Notes under the pieces: model-generated
Told to the model about the DNA's origin: nothing
Database searches by the model: none
Seen by the model: only the letters and a program-made list of their open reading frames with translations
Part shown: in pieces, positions 18,668-26,524 of the stretch
Layout: the number at the start of each line of letters is the position of its first letter
How positions within the stretch are numbered: position 1 is the first letter of the stretch
Position numbers and translations under genes: made by a program
Source: Ignavibacteria bacterium
GTDB lineage: Bacteria > Bacteroidota > Ignavibacteria > Ignavibacteriales > Ignavibacteriaceae
DNA length: 64,000 nt
Assembly (NCBI GenBank): GCA_021286645.1
Contig: JAJTBZ010000064.1
Coordinates: forward strand, 1-64,000
Direction: 5' to 3'

Positions 18668-20062
18668 ATGAGAAAAATAAATATTCTATTAGGAATGGTA
18701 ACGGCATTCGTTTTTATCTCGGGTAGCTTGTTCGCTCAGGAAAAACCAATGACTGACTATGAAAAAGTACAGGCTATTTATAACAGCCTTGAATATAATA
18801 CCCTTGCATTTAATGATTTAAAGCAGAAATGGGTAATCAGCGATCCATTATTGGTTCGTGAAGTATATAATCGCTTCGTTGTTCGTGATGCCTTACGTCA
18901 TGGAGGAAACAAAATGACCCTGGCGCAGGTGAAAGAACGCACAGAATCAATTTACAATGGCTCTGTAGTTATTGACTTAAGAAAACGGTACTATGATGAT
19001 GAAATTGAATATTTCGCATTCGTGCCGGAAGATCAATTGCAGGCAGAAAATCCTAACTTTTTAGCCGATCCGGTTAAGGATCCTTTCCTTTTGCAGGATA
19101 TAATTGGTGCAAAGTTGTATGAGAAAATACGTACCCAGGGTTATTTTTACAGCAATTTAACCAAATCGGTTTATGATACGAAAAACGGATATTTCTATGA
19201 TGTATATCTAAACGCGCTGGAACCGCATGTAATGTATTGGAATACTACTTCAAGCGGCAGGAATAAATACTTACTAAGTTTATTCGGTAAGTGGGGTGAA
19301 GATCAGCTTACATTGCCGGGCTGGTATTCCGGTGAATATATTGTTGGTACCGCGTTAACGTATTATCAATCAATTACCAGCGATCCTTCGAAATATTTAT
19401 ATGATTTCCGCGCTGGTATTGCAGTAAAATCAGGGCGACCGTTCTTATCTGATTTTAAGGGACGCCAAATTTTACAGCCAACAGGACAGGCGGCATACTT
19501 CAGAGCCTCGGGCGATGTGTTAAAGTATATCATCAGCGGTGCAGAAGGGTATTACCTCAATGTTGAATTCAAATATACGGTAAATGTATATAGTGCTAAA
19601 GAATTCAAACCTGAATTTCAGGACACCATATCTTCTGTTCGCAATTTCGGAATAGTTGAAATCAGGAAAAAAGATATTGCCAGTTTGGGCGATTTCGGAA
19701 ATCTGGAAGTTGGCGGCGGAATAGCAACATCCGATTACTATCGTTATCTAATCTCACCAACCAGTTCGAAACTCACAGATATTGATTCAAAGAAAGGATT
19801 TGTATCAAAATTCAGGCATAATGTTTTCGTTGAAGCGGGCTTATCTCGCACAGGTGGATTAATTCAGCATCAGGTAAACTTCCAGCTGAGTTACGATACA
19901 GAAGGTTTTAGCTCCTTTGGTGTAATGGGTAAAGTTATGCTCAGTGATCAGTTGGGTCTTGACCTCCGTGTTATGCAGGGGTTTGGATTGGATACTCCGA
20001 CAAAACGGTGGCGACCTGATACCTACATTGTATTCTCACCGATTCTTAGAATCAACTATTAA
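18668..20062 (+). CDS. Module protein B: exported, possible GldN-position protein
   Basis: 464 residues, ATG at 18668 with GAGGAG upstream, 15 bases after protein A. Signal peptide 1-23 ending LFA-Q. An N-terminal domain of about 130 residues carries LEYNTLAFNDLKQKW, DPLLVREVYNRFVV and VIDLRKRYYDDEIE. The rest is strand-rich, includes VMYWNTTSSGRNKYLLS and PGWYSGEYIVG, and ends YIVFSPILRINY, which looks like the last strand of an outer-membrane barrel. The gene at 21636 is a paralogue sharing all these blocks. In known loci GldN follows GldM, so B is a positional candidate for GldN, but I cannot see GldN motifs and the length is greater (GldN is about 335). Treat as unknown. Confidence 0.6.
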   Translation: MRKINILLGMVTAFVFISGSLFAQEKPMTDYEKVQAIYNSLEYNTLAFNDLKQKWVISDPLLVREVYNRFVVRDALRHGGNKMTLAQVKERTESIYNGSVVIDLRKRYYDDEIEYFAFVPEDQLQAENPNFLADPVKDPFLLQDIIGAKLYEKIRTQGYFYSNLTKSVYDTKNGYFYDVYLNALEPHVMYWNTTSSGRNKYLLSLFGKWGEDQLTLPGWYSGEYIVGTALTYYQSITSDPSKYLYDFRAGIAVKSGRPFLSDFKGRQILQPTGQAAYFRASGDVLKYIISGAEGYYLNVEFKYTVNVYSAKEFKPEFQDTISSVRNFGIVEIRKKDIASLGDFGNLEVGGGIATSDYYRYLISPTSSKLTDIDSKKGFVSKFRHNVFVEAGLSRTGGLIQHQVNFQLSYDTEGFSSFGVMGKVMLSDQLGLDLRVMQGFGLDTPTKRWRPDTYIVFSPILRINY

Positions 20063-20070
20063 GCATTTAG

Positions 20071-20091
20071 GGGGACGGGCTAACCGTCCCC
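20071..20091 (+). other. Intercistronic hairpin without T-run
   Basis: GGGGACGG (20071-20078) pairs with CCGTCCCC (20084-20091) around a 5-base loop. The sequence after it (TCTTATC) is not a T-run, so termination is doubtful. It separates the first A-B pair from the second and could protect or separate mRNA ends. Confidence 0.6.
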
Positions 20092-20116
20092 TCTTATCAA
20101 TTCAGAGCGTAACACT

Positions 20117-21646
20117 ATGAGACAAATATATACGTTATTTCTTTGTATAATCATCGTTCCCCTTTGGGTTTCGGCTCAAAGTGTAGTGGACGATTTTTAT
20201 CTCAAAATTGAAAAGAAACTTGCTCTCGATAAAAAATATCTCAATCTGTATGCCCTGAATTTTCAGGCTACACCCGATGAGGCTGCAGCACTTGGTAGTT
20301 TTAAGAGGGCCAATGGAGAATCGGTGTCTTTTCAGAGTAAGGAAAATTTATCCTATAGTATTGTTCTACTAAAGGAAAACTTTGAAATTGATACACTTAC
20401 ACTTATTGCTGTGAAGAAAATTGAGGATAAGGCCGCATCAAGCGACAAGTTTTTTAGCGATGCAACCTCAGGCCCTAAAACAGATACCAGTTTGGTTCTT
20501 ACATTTCGCGACCTGCAAGAGATGTATTTTTCACAGAATGCAGCTTATAGACGTTTATTGGATTTCGTACAAAAGCGCATGGCACAGGAAGATGCCGTTT
20601 CGTTACTCGGTCTGAATGTCAGCGATAAAGCTACGAAAAGCAGAAGCGTTACCAGTGCCGATAACACCGATTATTTATTGTACTCCAAAGCAAATTCTAT
20701 ACATCGGCTGCCGAAGTTTTCGGAAGATGTAAAGAAACCGGCAGTTGCCAGAAGACGTGGCGCTCAGGCTGAACAGGCTGCTACAGATAATGATTATTCG
20801 CTCGATGTAAGTCTTTCGCGCTGGTCATTCGCCCATAAATCAATGGATATGCCATTTGCCTCATTGAGTTCTGAACTAAGCACTGAAACGAGGGCGCTAA
20901 ACTTAACTCCCTGGACTTCTATGTCGTTAAACGCGGGTGTCAGGGCTCTGTTCGCTATTCCCAAATCAGGAGTTACAGCAAATCTGAAACAGGATTTTCT
21001 GATTGATGCAATTATTGGCGGACGTATGCGGCTAAATACATCTACATGGATGGGTAAAATTCCATTCGTGTTTGGTGGTAAACCTTCTCTAAATATTGGT
21101 CCCGGCCTGATTATGGATATTACCGGTTCGAGGGCATACGACTTACCTTTTTTCAACATTTACTATGCCGTTGGATCGGTTGATGTTTCTACTCCCTACG
21201 TGCATACAGGAGAGGGCGATACTACTTCCGCGTATTTTTCATTTAAGCAGTGGGAGGCTTCATTCGCGTTCTTTTGGAATTCGAGCGAAGAAAGAACCCT
21301 TCGGTATCGAATGGATATCGGTGTAGGGAATTATGATATTTATCTTGCTGATTATGTTAAAGGTAAGGCGCAGGGCAATCGAATGATCCATAATAAAATC
21401 AATCCGCTTGTTGCGCTTTCTGCCACCTTCGCGCCGCAAAATATCGACTTCCTGAGCATGGGAGCGAAATACTATGATGGAAGGATTACCCTGAATTTTT
21501 GGCTAAGAGTATTCGAACTCTCACCGAATAATGTTTTCAGGCTTGAAGCGAAATACATTACTACTCCGGTTATGAGAAGTCTTTATCCTTGGGAATCTAC
21601 CGAGAGCAACTCTATTGTACAAATACGGTACCGTTATGCGATGTAA
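20117..21646 (+). CDS. Module protein A': paralogue of protein A
   Basis: 509 residues with a signal peptide (1-20, ending VSA-Q). Same architecture as the gene at 17135: helical/strand N-terminal domain, TSADNTDYLLYSKAN block, basic linker with RRRGAQ, SRWSFAHKSMD, FFWNSSEERTLRYRMD, and a C-terminal end IVQIRYRYAM. The N-terminal domains are well diverged (different lengths and low identity by eye), while barrel-side motifs are better kept, so the duplication is old. Both copies look intact. The last residue is Met rather than the aromatic residue seen in A. Likely an outer-membrane or periplasmic subunit working with B'. Unknown function. Confidence 0.6.
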   Translation: MRQIYTLFLCIIIVPLWVSAQSVVDDFYLKIEKKLALDKKYLNLYALNFQATPDEAAALGSFKRANGESVSFQSKENLSYSIVLLKENFEIDTLTLIAVKKIEDKAASSDKFFSDATSGPKTDTSLVLTFRDLQEMYFSQNAAYRRLLDFVQKRMAQEDAVSLLGLNVSDKATKSRSVTSADNTDYLLYSKANSIHRLPKFSEDVKKPAVARRRGAQAEQAATDNDYSLDVSLSRWSFAHKSMDMPFASLSSELSTETRALNLTPWTSMSLNAGVRALFAIPKSGVTANLKQDFLIDAIIGGRMRLNTSTWMGKIPFVFGGKPSLNIGPGLIMDITGSRAYDLPFFNIYYAVGSVDVSTPYVHTGEGDTTSAYFSFKQWEASFAFFWNSSEERTLRYRMDIGVGNYDIYLADYVKGKAQGNRMIHNKINPLVALSATFAPQNIDFLSMGAKYYDGRITLNFWLRVFELSPNNVFRLEAKYITTPVMRSLYPWESTESNSIVQIRYRYAM

Positions 21647-23051
21647 ATATACTTGTGTGAAAATATTTTTCTATGTATGTATTGCTTTGTTTGCCCGGCC
21701 TGCATTCTCACAGACCCCGGTTTCCGCGGATGCGAAAATGGAGAGGCTGAAAAAAATATATCAAGGCCTTGAATACAATACGGCATCTTTTAATGATTTA
21801 AAACGGACGTGGATTGTAACTGATCCGGTTTTTGTTCGTGAAATCTTTAATAAGTTCGTTGTTAAAAATGCACTGCGCGTAAATGGTAAAAAACCGCGGC
21901 TGGCAGTGCTCGAAGAAAACGCTAAAAGAATTTATGATGGCGAAGTTTTTATCGATTTACGTAAGCGGTATTATGACGATGAAATTGAAGTTCTTCGTTT
22001 CTTTAAAGAAAGCCGACATGTTGATGAAGATACTTCCGATTATTTTTTTGACGCGGTTAATGATTTCGTTTTCATTAAGGAAATATGTGGCGATGAGTTA
22101 TATGCCGACCTGAAAAAACAGGGGTATGCACTTAATGATATTACAAAAACATTTTTCGATTATAAACCTGCATATAATTTCATTGCTTATTTCAGTCTTA
22201 CGGATCCGGAATTGATGTTCTGGAATACAACTACGAATAAACGTAATAAGTACTTTCTTTCTGCAATTGGCAGATGGGGTAATGACCATATTGCTATTCC
22301 CGGCTGGTATCATCCGGAATATGTAGTGGGCTTAAAATTGAATTATGTAGATTCTTTGGAAAACAACAAAGAGGGATACACCTATATTGGTGAAATCGGT
22401 TTGGGGTTGCCTTCAGTACAGCCGGACTTAGGTTTTGACAATTCCTTTTCCGGCAGGCGTCTTGAACATTCCGGAACTTCATTTTATTTGAAGTTTGTTG
22501 GAAAACCTTTAGGAGCCCTTACACCTGAACTTGCCTCCACTGAAATTAATTTAACCGCACTCTTTACTATAGGTACAAAAAAAGCTCAGGATTTTGAAGA
22601 AACCTCCCCGAAGTATTTTTATTCTACAAGAAATTACTTTGATTTATTCTTTAAGTGGAATAATCTGGGAAGAGTATCAGATTTCGGTTCGGTGAATGCC
22701 GGTTTTGGTGTCTCGGGATTCGATCTTGATTATTATTATTTCGATCCCTCAGTACCGAGTCTTAATATGCCGAAGAATCAGTACACCAATGGTTTTAAGT
22801 ATGCAATAGTTGCAGAGGGAAATCTCGCAAATACCGGCAGTATTTTAAGTCATAGTTTTGGTTTACAACTCAGCTATAATGCCACCGAGCAGCTTATGTT
22901 TTTTGGAGTGAAAGCTAATATAATGATATCTAATTCAATAGGTTTAGACTTTAAGGTGCTTTCGCCTATTCAGACAGGTTCGAAATTACGGCCCGATTAT
23001 CGGCCGGATTCGTATCTGGTATTATCTCCAATCATAAAAATTAACTACTAA
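21636..23051 (+). CDS. Module protein B': paralogue of protein B
   Basis: 471 residues from the ATG at 21636, which overlaps the stop of A' by 11 bases and suggests translational coupling. No good ribosome binding site is seen, and a GTG at 21657 that opens straight into the signal peptide is an alternative; the in-frame TTG at 21615 is less likely. Signal peptide ends PAFS-Q. It shares with B the blocks LEYNTASFNDLKRTW, DPVFVREIFNKFVV, FIDLRKRYYDDEIE, MFWNTTTNKRNKYFLS, PGWYHPEYVVG and the end YLVLSPIIKINY. The middle differs by insertions. Probably exported to the outer membrane like B. This gene ends the locus; the next gene is convergent. Confidence 0.6.
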   Translation: MRCKYTCVKIFFYVCIALFARPAFSQTPVSADAKMERLKKIYQGLEYNTASFNDLKRTWIVTDPVFVREIFNKFVVKNALRVNGKKPRLAVLEENAKRIYDGEVFIDLRKRYYDDEIEVLRFFKESRHVDEDTSDYFFDAVNDFVFIKEICGDELYADLKKQGYALNDITKTFFDYKPAYNFIAYFSLTDPELMFWNTTTNKRNKYFLSAIGRWGNDHIAIPGWYHPEYVVGLKLNYVDSLENNKEGYTYIGEIGLGLPSVQPDLGFDNSFSGRRLEHSGTSFYLKFVGKPLGALTPELASTEINLTALFTIGTKKAQDFEETSPKYFYSTRNYFDLFFKWNNLGRVSDFGSVNAGFGVSGFDLDYYYFDPSVPSLNMPKNQYTNGFKYAIVAEGNLANTGSILSHSFGLQLSYNATEQLMFFGVKANIMISNSIGLDFKVLSPIQTGSKLRPDYRPDSYLVLSPIIKINY

Positions 23052-23076
23052 TAACGTTTGGCATAATAAAAGCTAA

Positions 23077-24027
23077 TTAGATTCTAATTTCAAGCCCTTC
23101 GCGCGCAAGAAGGATATTAAGATTCGCGTTAGGGTAATTTTGCTTGCGATAATTAATGGCAGTCTCGAGCAGGTTGAATACCGCAGAATCATCGTTTTCG
23201 GGGGCATGATGGAAGAGGGCGATTGTTTTAATTTTTGCCTTCGCAGAAAGATCGATTCCAACCAATGCGGAACTATGTCCCCAATTTATTTTTTCCATTT
23301 CCTCAGAAAATGAATAAGGGGCATCGAATACCAAAAAATCAGCTTCACGGAAAAAATTAATATAACCAGCTATTTTGCTGTTTGGCAGGTTATTATATTC
23401 GCCATCGCTGGCATACACAAACGATTTGCCGCCATGTTCAACACGAAAACTGAATGATTTACCCGGATGATTTAATTCTGTTGTTTTAACTATTATATCA
23501 TCTATTGTAATAATCGAATTCACTTCAAGATGATGATAAACCTTTTTTGAAGCCATAAACTCGAGTGAAACCGGGAAAAACCGGTAGTCTTGCTGCGATT
23601 CCAGGCGCTCCTTGAACTGTGGATGAGCGAAATAAAAATGTACGGTAACATTAGGCCGGTAAGCAGGAACGAAGAAAGGGAATCCCTGCATGTGATCCCA
23701 ATGAGTATGACTGATAAAAACATGTAATTCAAGGTCTCTTTGAGTTTTACCTGTTTTTATCAAATGGTCACCCAGTTCTCTTAATCCGGTTCCCATGTCA
23801 AAAATTAGAATTTTATTGCCGACACGTAATTCTACGCAAGGAGTATTGCCGCCCAAAAAGGTAGTATCACGCTCGGGAAGTGAATTCAATAGCGCGAGTC
23901 GGCTTTCATTTGATGAAATATCCTTCCCTGAAGCTAACTCCAGCACGCGAAGTAACTTTTTCTGTAGATCAGCAGTTGTTGGTGGGGCGGGAATCGAACC
24001 CCGTACACCCCAGAAGCATACTTCCAT
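23077..24027 (-). CDS. Metallo-beta-lactamase-fold hydrolase
   Basis: 316 residues, cytoplasmic (no signal). The N-terminus FWGVRGSIPAP, then FLGGNTPCVEL (about 57-67), the metal motif HTHWDH at 107-112, NHPGKSFSFR near 193 and YASDGEYN near 210 place it among MBL-fold phosphodiesterase-like enzymes related to the RNase Z/PhnP group. A two-metal site is expected. Substrate unknown; some relatives act on cyclic nucleotides or cyclic phosphates. It has a helical insert of about 35 residues (20-55) between the first strand and the GGNT loop. It is convergent with the T9SS-like locus, with a 25-base gap and no terminator seen. Confidence 0.85.
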   Translation of the reverse strand: MEVCFWGVRGSIPAPPTTADLQKKLLRVLELASGKDISSNESRLALLNSLPERDTTFLGGNTPCVELRVGNKILIFDMGTGLRELGDHLIKTGKTQRDLELHVFISHTHWDHMQGFPFFVPAYRPNVTVHFYFAHPQFKERLESQQDYRFFPVSLEFMASKKVYHHLEVNSIITIDDIIVKTTELNHPGKSFSFRVEHGGKSFVYASDGEYNNLPNSKIAGYINFFREADFLVFDAPYSFSEEMEKINWGHSSALVGIDLSAKAKIKTIALFHHAPENDDSAVFNLLETAINYRKQNYPNANLNILLAREGLEIRI

Positions 24028-24171
24028 CCAAATCCTTTAAATTACGTGATTGACCAATTCGATGCGCTTAATTTAATAAAAAAAATGGTTTTTTATATTG
24101 ATTTGCATTACATTTTTTTTCTTTAATTTAAATAATATGAAATAGCGAACTGTAATAAAAAGGATGATGTG

Positions 24172-25008
24172 ATGAAGCGCAGTATTTGGAGGACTTTTCT
24201 GATTATTTTTATCGTTGTAGGTACACGTGCGTTCGCTCAGGAAGGAGGAGATGGGAATGGGGTGGAAATATTTCTCATAGAGTCATTTGTGCCACAGGAG
24301 TCGCCAAATCAATTCTATTTAACGGTCTATACAAGTGTGCGTTGCCGCTCAAAGGTAATTCTAAACAATAAATACGCTTTTACTATCTCAGATTCGCTTA
24401 CCGATAATCATAAGGCAGTACTCGATATTTCTGCCGTTAAAGCGGATTCTCTTTCTATCCCGTTTGTAATAGAAGTAACCGATTCGCTTAACGTTAAAAC
24501 TGTTAGTGAGAAATACGAAATTATTTTACCCTCAGTGGAAAAGGCCCCTCAGGGCGGCGGCGAGTTTGCTTCCTGCCTGTATGGAGCATTGATTTACGCG
24601 ATACCCGTTGTTGACGGATATCGACAGGATGCACAAAATAGATGGGGTTTTTCGAAAGAATTCCCCATACTTAGTTTCTTCCAGGGCGGCTACAATTACC
24701 CTTCATCGTTTGTATCGGCCGAATATTCTCATGTATTCAAATCTGAAGAGAATTATTTGAGATTGGGATGGAAATATTTAATTCCTACAGTCGCGGGTGA
24801 GTATTTTGTTCTGGGTTTAAACGGAGCCACAAATTTTAAGGGATATAATGGAATTAGTCCTGAGGCGACCTGGGGAGTATTATCGTTAACAAATGAATTT
24901 TCATTATTTATCAGATATAGATATACAACAAACTTCGAAAACCCCGCTCGATCCTATTCGAATATTTCGATTGGATTGTATACGTGGTTCTTTTCAAAGC
25001 ATATGTAG
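24172..25008 (+). CDS. Exported beta-rich protein, unknown
   Basis: 278 residues. ATG at 24172 is chosen (AGGA 7 bases upstream) over a GTG three bases earlier. Signal peptide ends RAFA-Q. An N-terminal domain (about 30-125) looks Ig-like: FYLTVYTSVRCRSKVILNN, then DSLTDNHKAVLDIS. After a Gly-rich linker (about 130) the C-terminal ~150 residues have amphipathic strands with many aromatics (FIRYRYTTNF, ISIGLYTWFFSKHM), suggesting a small outer-membrane barrel. The architecture echoes module protein A but without its marker motifs. It stands alone between a minus-strand enzyme gene and xseA. No function is proposed. Confidence 0.6.
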   Translation: MKRSIWRTFLIIFIVVGTRAFAQEGGDGNGVEIFLIESFVPQESPNQFYLTVYTSVRCRSKVILNNKYAFTISDSLTDNHKAVLDISAVKADSLSIPFVIEVTDSLNVKTVSEKYEIILPSVEKAPQGGGEFASCLYGALIYAIPVVDGYRQDAQNRWGFSKEFPILSFFQGGYNYPSSFVSAEYSHVFKSEENYLRLGWKYLIPTVAGEYFVLGLNGATNFKGYNGISPEATWGVLSLTNEFSLFIRYRYTTNFENPARSYSNISIGLYTWFFSKHM

Positions 25009-25089
25009 GTTTTAGAAATAGATTATGGCAATTAATCCGGGGCAGCAGCTTACCGGAAAGTTATTGTATTATATAATATAACAGAGTTG

Positions 25090-26292
25090 ATGTCAGACCA
25101 GTCAGTTTATAGTGTTTCAGAAATTACGAAGCAAATCAAAGGTGTTTTGGAGGAAACATTCGATGACGTGCAAATAATGGGTGAAATTTCAAATTTCAAG
25201 GCTCATTATAGCGGCCATTGGTATTTTTCTTTAAAAGATGCCGATGCGCAAATTTCCTGCGTCTTGTGGCGATCGTTCACTAATTATGTTTTTTTTACAC
25301 CGCAGGATGGTATGAAAGTGGTGCTTCGTGGGAAACTAACACTCTACGCGCCACGGGGCAGTTATCAGATAGATGTTCGTAGTATGCAACCTGCCGGCGC
25401 GGGAGAGTTGCAAATTGCTTTTGATGCATTAAAGCAAAAATTGGCTGCTGAAGGACTTTTTGAGGCTGAGTATAAAAAAGATATACCCAAGATGCCTTTA
25501 CATATTGGAATTGCGACGGCAATTGATGGAGCTGCTTTGCAGGACATGCTTTCAGTTGCCCGCCGCCGGTTCCCTCTGGTCGAATTACATATAGTGCCCT
25601 GCCGGGTTCAGGGAGCGGGTGCGGCAGAATCGGTGGTTAAGGCTATTCAGGTGTTGAACGCGCAAGATGATATCGAAGTAATAATACTCGCCAGGGGCGG
25701 TGGCTCAATAGAAGATCTGTGGGCATTCAATGAGGAAATTACGGCCCGGGCAATTTTTGGCTCTGATAAGCCAATTATTACCGGCGTAGGGCACGAAGTA
25801 GATTTTACTATTGCAGATTTTGTTGCGGATATGCGGGCACCTACTCCTACTGCTGCTATGGAATATGTAACGCCCGATCAGGATATACTTGCAGAGTATT
25901 TAGAAGGGTATTCGTTAGAATTGCGCGATAACCTTCGAAAAAAAATATTGTTATTAAAGAATCGGGTTGAATTTTTGCATTCATCGGGTATTGGGAACAG
26001 GCCGGTTCAGCTTTTGCAATTTAAAACTCAAAGCCTGGATTACGCGGTCTACCGTCTGGAGAGGAATATTCGGAATCAGATTTCTGATATGAAGCATAAA
26101 GTAGAATTATTACGATTGCAAATAAAAAAACACGATACGGGGAACGCCCTGAAAAAGGGTTTTGTTTTAGTTAAACAGCATGGTAAATTTGTAAAACGAG
26201 GTGCAGACCTTCTGCCTCAAAGCGGGTTTGTGCTGGATTTCTTTGATACATCGATAACGATAGACACGAATGAAAAAACAAAAAGAACTTAG
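25090..26292 (+). CDS. xseA: Exodeoxyribonuclease VII large subunit
   Basis: 400 residues from the ATG at 25090 (a TTG lies one codon earlier). With XseB it degrades single-stranded DNA from both ends. The N-terminal OB-fold (to about 100) includes VYSVSEITKQIKGVLE, MGEISNFK and GHWYFSLKD. The catalytic domain shows IILARGGGSIEDLWAFNEE and GVGHEVDFTIADFVADMRAPTPTAAME, which are the family signatures. It is followed by a helical coiled region and ends in a short KKGFVLVKQHGKF tail domain. The length is at the short end of the family (E. coli 456), with a shortened coiled region. It overlaps xseB by 23 bases. Confidence 0.95.
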   Translation: MSDQSVYSVSEITKQIKGVLEETFDDVQIMGEISNFKAHYSGHWYFSLKDADAQISCVLWRSFTNYVFFTPQDGMKVVLRGKLTLYAPRGSYQIDVRSMQPAGAGELQIAFDALKQKLAAEGLFEAEYKKDIPKMPLHIGIATAIDGAALQDMLSVARRRFPLVELHIVPCRVQGAGAAESVVKAIQVLNAQDDIEVIILARGGGSIEDLWAFNEEITARAIFGSDKPIITGVGHEVDFTIADFVADMRAPTPTAAMEYVTPDQDILAEYLEGYSLELRDNLRKKILLLKNRVEFLHSSGIGNRPVQLLQFKTQSLDYAVYRLERNIRNQISDMKHKVELLRLQIKKHDTGNALKKGFVLVKQHGKFVKRGADLLPQSGFVLDFFDTSITIDTNEKTKRT

Positions 26293-26524
26293 TTTTAATC
26301 AGAAATTAGCCCGGCTTGAAGAAATTGCCGCCTTATTGGAAAACGATTCACTTGAATTGGAAGAAGCTATCAGCCTTTATGAAGAAGGTTCGATATTATC
26401 GGCTTCCTGCCTCGAGTTACTGAAAAATGCTGAATTGAAGATAACTCAATTACAGGGCGCAACAGTTGTTGCCAGGAACATGTTTACCGAATCGGCTGAT
26501 GCTGGGAAAGATACAGATTTATGA
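26270..26524 (+). CDS. xseB: Exodeoxyribonuclease VII small subunit
   Basis: 84 residues. All-helical small subunit with the usual pattern FNQKLARLEEIAALLE..SLELEEAISLYEEGSIL and a second helix LKNAELKITQLQG. It binds several copies per XseA coil to form the active nuclease. The start lies inside the end of xseA (23-base overlap) and its stop overlaps the dxs start in ATGA, so the three genes should be translationally coupled. Confidence 0.95.
   Translation: MKKQKELSFNQKLARLEEIAALLENDSLELEEAISLYEEGSILSASCLELLKNAELKITQLQGATVVARNMFTESADAGKDTDL

Noticed and set aside
18668-20062. Firm naming of protein B as GldN/PorN
   Set aside because: Position fits, but no GldN motifs are visible and the protein is much longer with a barrel-like C-terminus. 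Kept as unknown.
23980-24010. tRNA 3'-end look-alike on the minus strand (GGGGTTCGATTCCC then GCCCCACCA)
   Set aside because: The matching acceptor, D and anticodon arms are absent. The bases are explained as codons for the conserved GVRGSIPAPPT start of the MBL-fold enzyme.
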